DNA of 64,000 nt, from positions 194,036,979-194,100,978 of the forward strand of contig OZ005656.1 in NCBI GenBank assembly GCA_963930645.1, read 5' to 3'. The translations under genes were made by a program, and so were the position numbers. Positions 57,171 through 64,000 of the stretch are shown one piece after another. Positions within the stretch are counted from its first letter, which is position 1. Each line of letters opens with the position of its first letter. This DNA is from Salticus scenicus. Lineage: Eukaryota > Arthropoda > Arachnida > Araneae > Salticidae. The notes beneath the pieces were generated by a model that had not been told where the DNA came from, did not search any database, and saw nothing but the letters and a program-made list of their open reading frames with translations.

Positions 57171-58050
57171 TAAAATTGTATGTATTATACTTTAACTAAT
57201 TACATATTTCACACCGTAGGTTATTTATAAATTCAATTTTATTAAATTTTAATGTGTAAATGTTAGTCAGATGTATTAAGAAACATCCTCTGTGTCTGCT
57301 TAGCGTAGGTATTTTTTCTGCGCTTCTTTCCGAGGGTGAAATATATCAAGAATTTTTATTCGTAGTGACTAATCAGTTATAAAGATAATTTTATAATTTT
57401 TTTTTGTGATCAATTTCTTTAGTTTTCTCAGGGGCGGTTGTTATATAGTGAAACCACAAATTTAATTTTAAAATTGCAAAAACTGTACCTAGAAATCTGG
57501 TAAAAAAATATTCCTTTTATAACTTACAAGGAAACATTCAAAAGGTGTCGCCTTGAAAATATATATGTGATTCTAATCTTCATAAAACATGACAGAAAGT
57601 GAAAAAAATTATCGGCTGAAATGAATTACAGAGACCGCAAAAAATTATCAAAATTCAGCATTTTTGGCGATTTCACACTGTTGGGCGATTGAATTTGAGT
57701 ACTTGGCGGAGAAGCAAAACACAGTTCTGTTCGTACTCTTTTAACATTGCTGGTAGTTTTAGGTGTTTTTTGATTTTTAATCAAAATAATTCGCTTGTCC
57801 CTGAAAGGATTAAACAATTTCATTTTAAATATTGTTTCTTATTCATATTTGATACAATTTGTTTTTTTCAAATGTAAATACAGTCGAACACACTTAACGT
57901 GAATTATTTTTAACATGAACTGTTTCCTCTTTCCCCGTCACATCGAATATGGATTGTAATGTATTTTATCTGAACATGAATTCGTTGAACTTGAAATGTC
58001 GCTTAAAATGAACTTTTTTCGGCGTCTCTTTGAGGTATTCTAAAGGTTAA
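57171..58050. repeat. T/U module copy 4
   Basis: GCTGACTGTACATAAAATTG through GAAACCACAAATTTAATTTT, GGGCGATTGAATTTGAGTAC and TTTAACATGAACTGTTTCCT. It retains the empty site of the 54720 MITE and lacks the GC-rich patch of copy 1. Confidence 0.8.
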
Positions 58051-59342
58051 CACTTAATGTACGAGAAACGTAAATCTACGTCATTACGTTATGATTGCCT
58101 AAGACGGGCAATGTAGATTTACGTTTTCTGTTTGATGGGCGGGGTTACGTGGAAATGTTATTGACTGTGATATGTCAATTATGCAAGTTCCACTTTGTAA
58201 GAGTGGATGTTTTATAAAATATCACATTCATAAAGGACTATTAGATGTGTAAATAAAAACATTATACAATTTTATTCAAAAATAATACTTACCTAATAAA
58301 AGTACAACGTCCATATATACATGTTTATTTAATTCTTTTCAAAACTTTCCGTAAACCGGGACAGACAGAGAAAATACAACCCGTCTGTTAAATGTTAGCA
58401 TGATTGAATTCTTTTATAAAATGGTGACAAGTTTTCTTATGCATAAAAACAGGGTTACCAACATTTTAATTTATTCCGGAGCATTTTTAACGCGTTTTTA
58501 TTTCGCACCACTTTTATTTTCAGAGTAATTTTTTCCTTATTTAATTGTAGTTACATATTGCAGAATAATTTTCCATAAATAGATTGGTTCGAAATAAAGG
58601 CGGGGCTAAAAATGCTCCAGAATAAATTAACACTTTCGTGATCGCATGTTTTTGTCTTTTTGACAATAATGCATAGCTCACCGTTCCCAACTTTTATAAT
58701 TTATTCACAAGCATTTTTAACCCCGCCTTCTTGTCGACACCAGAAATTTTGTAGATTATTTCTCTTTAATATGTGACAACGATTAAATAGGAAGAAAAGA
58801 ATTTTTCAAAATATCGGTATGAAAAAGAGGCGGGGCTAAAAATGCTCGTGAATAAAATATAAAAGTTGGGAACGTTGGCATGGCTGCAAATATTTTAATT
58901 TATTTCGGAGTACTTTTAGCCCCGCCTTTATTTCGCACCACTTTATTGATAGAAATTTTTATTTTTCGTTAGATAACTTCGAAAAAATAAGAAAACATTA
59001 CTTTTAAAAAATATGTGGTGCGAATTAGAGGCGGGACTAAAATTACTCCGAGATAAAATATTGGCAGCTATGTACTAATGTCCGCCTGTGGACGTTATTC
59101 TTCCAAGTTACAATATTTCAGAAGAAAATTTTCTATATTCAGATTCATATTACAAATAGATATAGATTATAATTATATTATTTCTAATAAAGTGTTTATA
59201 CTCACAGTATATTGGTCGTACAAATATGAATATTGTGTATATTTTAATGAAATAAACGACATACAAATTGCAAAGAAATGCCTACTGGCGGAGTATAAAG
59301 ATTTTCAAATGACGCAAATCTACGTCAGCGGTTGCGAAAATG
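58051..59342. mobile_element. TTAA-flanked element copy 3, 1.29 kb
   Basis: TTAA-CACTTAATGTACG at 58047; right end GCGGTTGCGAAAATG-TTAA (59346). An internal TTAA-CACTTTCGTGATCGC at 58627 gives the alternative 58631-59342. Clan MITE blocks lie at 58448-58625, 58680-58870 and 58880-59075; the last has lost part of its right tip. The hairpin at 58068-58125 is kept. No transposase. Confidence 0.65.
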
Positions 59343-59508
59343 TTAAAATGTTTGCAAACGTGTAAAAATGAATATATATTTATATATATATTGTTTGCAA
59401 CATTTAGAATACAGGTCCTGTCTAAGCATTATTCCTACTTTTTTACAATTCAAAAAGTGCGAACTCTTTAGCAATGTTTCAATGACTGGATCCTAATAAA
59501 TTCTTTAA

Positions 59509-59736
59509 CCCGTTAGTAGTCGCTAGTTGGTCGATTTGCCGCCCATCATTCAGTGTTACCAAATTTTTTTATTCAATAACCACCAAAAATATTTAGAAGT
59601 GGCATTTGATATACATAAAACGCGAATAAAATCGAAGAAATTTCGATCACATCACTTCTTAAAATTATTGGTGACAGTTAAATAAAAAATGCGCAATCTG
59701 TAATAGGTGGCGCTGTCTATAGCGACTACTAACGGG
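59509..59736. mobile_element. piggyBac-type MITE, 228 bp, TTAA target
   Basis: Left TTAA (59505-59508) then CCCGTTAGTAGTCGCTA; right TAGCGACTACTAACGGG then TGAA (59737-59740), a one-base change from TTAA. The empty loci at 27591 (TTCTTTAAATAATTT) and 45896 confirm the exact boundaries. The core (ACCACCAAAAATATTTAGAA, ACTTCTTAAAATTATTGGTG, CAATCTGTA) matches the core of 2939-3262, and a CTCF-like AGACAGCGCCACCT lies at 59705-59718 on minus. Confidence 0.92.
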
Positions 59737-61004
59737 TGAAATAATTTTTTTTATCTTAATAAGAAAAAGTTCTTGATTTAAATGTTTGAAAAGTTAATGC
59801 TGAAAGTTTAAAGAAATGAAACTAAAACATCTGTTAATTTATTGCCAATCCTGATTATCCTTTTCACCAGCGGAAAGGACTTTGACAGCAGATCTTTCAA
59901 AAAGAATTAAATTAGAAATTTCGCAATATGAAATTATAAAACTACCAAGTAATTTCTTGCTTTGATAAAAATGCGCCATTTCCATTAATTTGATAGAACA
60001 TTTAACGTACATTTAACGTACCCCAGTCTGTAGGAAATGAAGTATCCTACAGTATTATTGAAAATAATTCCTGAGAAGCTGGATTTTTTTCAGTGGAATT
60101 TTATTTATAAGCTTACACGAAAGCAAAACAGATCATTTTCTTTTTATCTTAATAAGAAAAAGTTCTTGACAACAGATCTTTCAAAATGAATTAAATTAGA
60201 AATTTCGCAATATGAAATTAAAAATACTCCTAGGCATCGGAAAGTTATATAAAGAATTCTTATATATGGAAAAAAAAATAATCTTTTCCAAGTAATTTCT
60301 TGCATTGATAAAAATGCGCCATTTCCATTAATTTGATAGATATATGGATACATTTAACGAACCCCAGTCTGTAAGGAATGGAGTATCCTACAGTATTATT
60401 GAAAATACTTCCTGGGATAGAAGCTGGATTTTTTTCAGTGGAATTTTATTTATAAGCTTACACGAAAGCAAAACAGATCATTTTCGATTCTTCAGAAATA
60501 CAAGCATGTAACTTTTAAAAATTTCTTTGCTTTTCAGAAATGTGTTTCTACATGCGACGAAATAACGTCAGTTACGCATGACATGGACCACATATACAGG
60601 TGAATCCCAGACCGTCGCCAATCACACATTACATACCTATAGAGCGACGTTAAACCAACTCATCTAATAATGAAAGATGAAATAGTTGTAATGAAATTAA
60701 ATGCAGAGCACACACTAATTTGGTAGCTTATTTGTACGATTCCTTAAAAACAGGGAAAGATGAATAGGAAAGCGCTTTAACATAAATAAAATCAACATGA
60801 AATGAAATTCTTAATGCTCTGAACAACCTATGTTTGTTTAAGATACAGGCAGAAAATTCTAATGAATCATTTGATGGCTCAGGTAAATTCGAAATTAAAG
60901 CATATTGAAAAAGACAGTAAAAGAAAGCATTCATGGATGACAGATTATCTTAATTTTTTATTTTTGGGGTAGCAAACAGAAATAAATTTAATTTAAAAGG
61001 TTTA

Positions 61005-61008
<4 letters not shown>

Positions 61009-61040
<32 letters not shown>

Positions 61041-61041
61041 T
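61009..61041 (+). repeat. (GT)n microsatellite
   Basis: About 14-15 GT units; the partner at 46780-46806 has fewer. This is a length difference between otherwise near-identical duplicates. Confidence 0.95.
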
Positions 61042-61960
61042 GTTATTGCTATTCAGTTTTATCAGTTTGAACAGAACAAATTATTCGTAATGTAATTTTA
61101 AACAAACAGGGAGAGTTGCTATGTATGTATTATTCTTAATAGTCTGAGTTACTGTTTATGTGAACTACTGATACATGAACACATTTTTTATTTCCCTTGA
61201 GAATGACGTTAACGAGGTTCGACCGTATACAACTGTCATGACAGAATGATTGGACATGAAGAACGTGCATCTCTCACTGAGTTTCAAATGTCGCATTTAA
61301 AGTTCAGTAGAATGTTAAAAACGTAAGTATATGGTTTGTTATGTTTTTCGTTTATTGTTTGACGCTCTTTCGCTAAAGCATGTTCCTTTGCTGTTTCTGA
61401 AGGTGTAAATTTTATGGTAGCAACTAATAACCACTAATTACAGTTTTTCTGTATTTATTTTAATTTATTTTGAAATTCTTAGATGGATATAGAGGAACTA
61501 TAAATTCATTTTAGTTGTTCACTGACTTTGATATCAAAGAAAGAAAACAATAATTGTAATCTTAAATCTTATCACATCAAAATCACAATTATTTATTGTA
61601 AAATTTCGATGTTGTTAATTTACCTCTGTTTCTTTAGTGGGTCGTATAACGTAAGTTTTGAGTAAATACAGGATTCACGAAATCCCGCCTTTTTTCCCTC
61701 GCACTTCCACCAGAATATTCATATAGTAATTTTCATAATTTATCAGGGAAACATATTACAAAGGACTACTATAAATAATTTCCTGTCGGATGAATCAAGG
61801 GAATGAATACAACACTTGGTAACCCTATAAATATTACAATAAAATTTATTAAATGAAAGAAATTAGAAGTAGGAAATGTAATCAACAGAATTTTTTGAAG
61901 GAGAGATATAATAATAACAAAACTGAAACTTTCTACATTTTTACTTTTTTCCCAGCGCGG

Positions 61961-62089
61961 AATTTTTTTTTTTTTTTTTTTTTTTGGTCCCTTAGTGCAC
62001 ATTACAGAAACACAATGATGAAATCCTGAGCTCATCGAGAAAAAGAGCGTCGAAAGAGGAAAAAATTCGTAAAATAACTACAATATGCG

Positions 62090-62125
<36 letters not shown>

Positions 62126-63285
62126 AAAAAAAAAAAGAAAACGCTCAATGCCAACAACAGTTCCGGCAAAGTAAGGAACTTCGTTCCTGACAAGAGTCCC
62201 CGAACGCCTTTTTTTTTTCCCATTGAGCAGAAGGGTGGGGCTAAATATGTGATCTATCGCTTTTAATTAATCCTTTTCTTTGTTGATTATGATATGCAAA
62301 ATCATATTGGGTAAATTTAATGTGTTTAAAACTGTAGGGTGCATGAAATTCGTATATTAATTTTCAATAATTTTTATTTATTTTCAGATTTATAAAGAGC
62401 ATTTAAATTATACCATGTACGATATAAAGAACTAAGGAATTTTTTTTAATTCGCTTGTGTCCTTAACTTTCAAAAGTTCGCTTAAAGCATACCCTTTTTT
62501 TTTTTTTTTTTTCTTTTAACAAAAATATTTACACATTCTTGTTTAAATCATTTAATTCTTACAACCACATAGGTGACAACTTGTCATAGTTACCAACTTA
62601 GTACTTCTTGACTACCGGCAAATTTTACTAAAATTTTTTATTTTACTTTATCAGTGTAAACTGTTATAGTTCACTGAATAAATAAAATAAATATTTTTAT
62701 TAAAATTTTCCGGTAGCTAAAAGGTGCTAATTTGGCAACTATGCAGCCTGTACGGGTTTTTAACACCACTCCTTCCTTGTAAAAAACTTGAACAAATTTA
62801 ACCGTAGAAAACTGCTACAATTTTCTATCATATATTTCCGGTATCAAAAAAGCGTACAAGTTAGCAGCTATGTAGCCATAAACTAAATGAAGCAAAATTC
62901 ATCTGATAACAATGTCAAATTCATAAAATAAAAGTTAGAACTAGTTTATCTTGCTGTCAATCGATTAGAAAGTGTTGAAGATGGAGGAATATGCAGCTAG
63001 GCAGATAGAAAAGGGAGGGAAAGACTCGAAGTCTCCACCCTGTTTTTAGGATATTTTTACGGATGAGAATTTTCTGCCTTTTTGCTTTCACTATTTTCAT
63101 GTACATATCTTTATCGTATTTTAATAGTAATGTATAATGATTAAATGGAATAGAGATTAGTTAAAATGGTAGCGCAAAAGGGAAAAAGGTTTCCTCAATG
63201 AAAGTGTCCCTGAAAATGGCTGGAGACTTCGAACTGTGTAGAGAGTAAAAAATATACAAAATACCGATTAATACTAAAATTTGTA
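61961..63285. other. Single-copy AT-rich stretch with homopolymers and MITEs
   Basis: T-run (61965-61985), a long A-run with few interruptions (62090-62133) and a T-run (62490-62512). CGGCAAAGTAAGGAACTTCG near 62164 lies in a locally GC-richer patch with no coding support. 62585-62872 holds MITE arms. 62873-63285 has nothing recognised. The minus-strand frames at 61769 and 62032 are partly poly-A/T translations. Confidence 0.55.
62585..62872. mobile_element. Two abutting clan MITEs (CATAGTTACC type)
   Basis: 62585-62743 runs from CATAGTTACCAACTTAGTAC to GTGCTAATTTGGCAACTATG, with CTACCGGCAAATTTT inverted as AAAATTTTCCGGTAG. 62744-62872 ends AAGTTAGCAGCTATG and has a weaker left end near CAGCCTGTACGGGTTTTT. 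CAGCC and TAGCC follow the two right tips, so one may have entered next to the other. No empty site is available for this stretch. Confidence 0.6.
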
Positions 63286-63291
63286 ATATTC

Positions 63292-63670
63292 CATACTTGT
63301 CAACCTAAACCGGAAGATTGTTAGTTCCCGCCCCTTTTTGTGCACCACTTAATTTTTAGAGTAATTCTCTTCAAATATATTTACGATTAAATAAGAAGAA
63401 AAGTAGTCTAAAAAAAGACTGTTGTGAAAGAATAGACGGAAAGGGGGCGGAACTAACAATTTTTCGGGTTAGGTTGGCAAGTACAGAGCTGCCAACCTAA
63501 TGCGGCAAATTGTTAGTACCGCCCCTTTTTCAACACAACTTAATTTTTAGAGTAATTCTCTTCTGTATTCGCGATGAAATAAGAAAACAAATACTCTAAA
63601 AATTAAGTGGTGTAGACAAAGAGGCGGTACTAACAATTTGTCGGATTAGGGTGGCAGATCTGTGAGTATG
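63292..63670. mobile_element. CATACTTGTC MITE, TSD ATATTC, carrying a nested MITE
   Basis: The left end CATACTTGTCAACC (63292) and the right end GGTTGGCAAGTA...AGTATG (63670) belong together; ATATTC is duplicated at 63286-63291 and 63671-63676. The element is cut five bases before its right tip by another clan member (63484-63662). CCCGCCCC and GGGGGCGG blocks sit in the arms. Confidence 0.9.
63484..63662. mobile_element. CAGAGCTGCC MITE nested in the previous one
   Basis: CAGAGCTGCCAACCTAATGC to GGATTAGGGTGGCAGATCTG, 179 bp, the same type as 54720-54912. Flanks CAAGTA and TGAGTA agree at four of six bases, so the duplication is partly decayed. The arms carry TTGTTAGTACCGCCCC and its inverse. 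Confidence 0.88.
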
Positions 63671-63676
63671 ATATTC

Positions 63677-64000
63677 AATCTTGTTTTGCACTCGTATTTT
63701 TCTCCGGATTAAATTATTATAAAAAAAAAAAAAAATCCTCTTCAGATCTTCCGTATTAAGTCTGATGTAGTCCCCTTACATTTAATGTTTGCGAAATGTG
63801 GCAAACCTCTCTCTTTCTCTCTTATAAACCTATTTCCTGTTTTACAATTTAATATCAATGAAAGAATAATGATAATAATTGAGGAAAGAACAGTACAATT
63901 AAAGATTTCCGTTGAGTTAATTTTCCTATAATTAATAAACATCCAGATAAAAACACACGTTAGGCGTAAAAAAGAATGAAACCGGGACAATCTATATATT
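63677..64000. other. Unassigned AT-rich end of window
   Basis: A-run at 63720-63734. The minus-strand 82-codon frame (63742-63990) has no recognisable domain. Nothing else is supported. Confidence 0.5.

Larger units (their letters stand above)
59343..61960. repeat. W module copy 3 with extension and local duplication
   Basis: Homologous to 45742-47850. A MITE sits at 59509-59736. The block from CTTAATAAGAAAAAGTTCTTG to AACAGATCATTTTC is duplicated (59757-60140 and 60147-60485), the first copy with extra sequence (TTAATGCTGAAAGTTTAAAG). The second copy is the near-identical partner of 45920-46780. The (GT)n at 61009-61041 is longer than its partner. No gene is seen. Confidence 0.85.

Noticed and set aside
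62032..62223. Poly-F minus-strand frame as a secreted or membrane peptide
   Set aside because: The hydrophobic core is the 62090-62133 A-run read on the other strand.

Overview
The window is strongly AT-rich animal DNA with no protein-coding gene that I can support. It reads as a repeat-dense intergenic or heterochromatic block of an invertebrate, most likely an arthropod. Pointers to this are several tRNA-derived SINEs, one with a middle region that reminds me of arachnid SINEs, many short TIR elements, long A/T homopolymers, and a broken transposon reading frame of a kind I remember from arthropod genomes. The taxonomic call is an inference. Nearly all open frames are short, low-complexity, or different frames of copied repeats.

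Layout. 1-1200 is a tandem array of about 260 bp repeats; 1222-1670 holds SINE and satellite scraps; 2302-2363 is a CAGA microsatellite. From 2590 onward most of the window is built from copies of one composite repeat. A basic cycle of about 6.8 kb is best seen from 16.67 to 23.45 kb. Modules recur in the same order: an AT-rich left block with A-runs (S-A-B-C), a 170 bp module M, two or three 436 bp tandem repeats headed by a palindrome (D), a spacer (F/G), and a pair of inverted TTAA-flanked elements (E). In some cycles a further block (T/U, a TTAA element, W) lies between M and D. Copies start near 2.6, 16.7, 23.4, 32.2, 51.8 and 55.7 kb.

The multiple copies act as internal controls: a locus filled in one copy is empty in another, so many insertions can be defined to the base. 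These are a 6.0 kb TIR element at 10675-16668 (target duplication GAAC), a 3.85 kb hAT-like element at 41618-45462 (8 bp duplication), hAT-type and TTAA-type MITEs, a clan of MITEs ending CA...TG with 6 bp duplications, and a tRNA-SINE with a 14 bp duplication. A second SINE at 36198-36426 also has a 14 bp duplication but sits in single-copy sequence. A further insertion, about 34.6-40.0 kb, starts with a THAP-like exon and may be a P-element-like remnant; it carries four SINE copies, a Helitron 3' end and an alternating two-monomer satellite.

How the parts work together: there is no operon or pathway here. The sequence records repeated rounds of segmental duplication and nested transposition. 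The most unusual parts are the E elements, which in two copies have collapsed into snap-back structures with arms of about 480-500 bp, and a CTCF-like core motif found in three different repeat families. The two MITEs that carry it share a core but have different ends.
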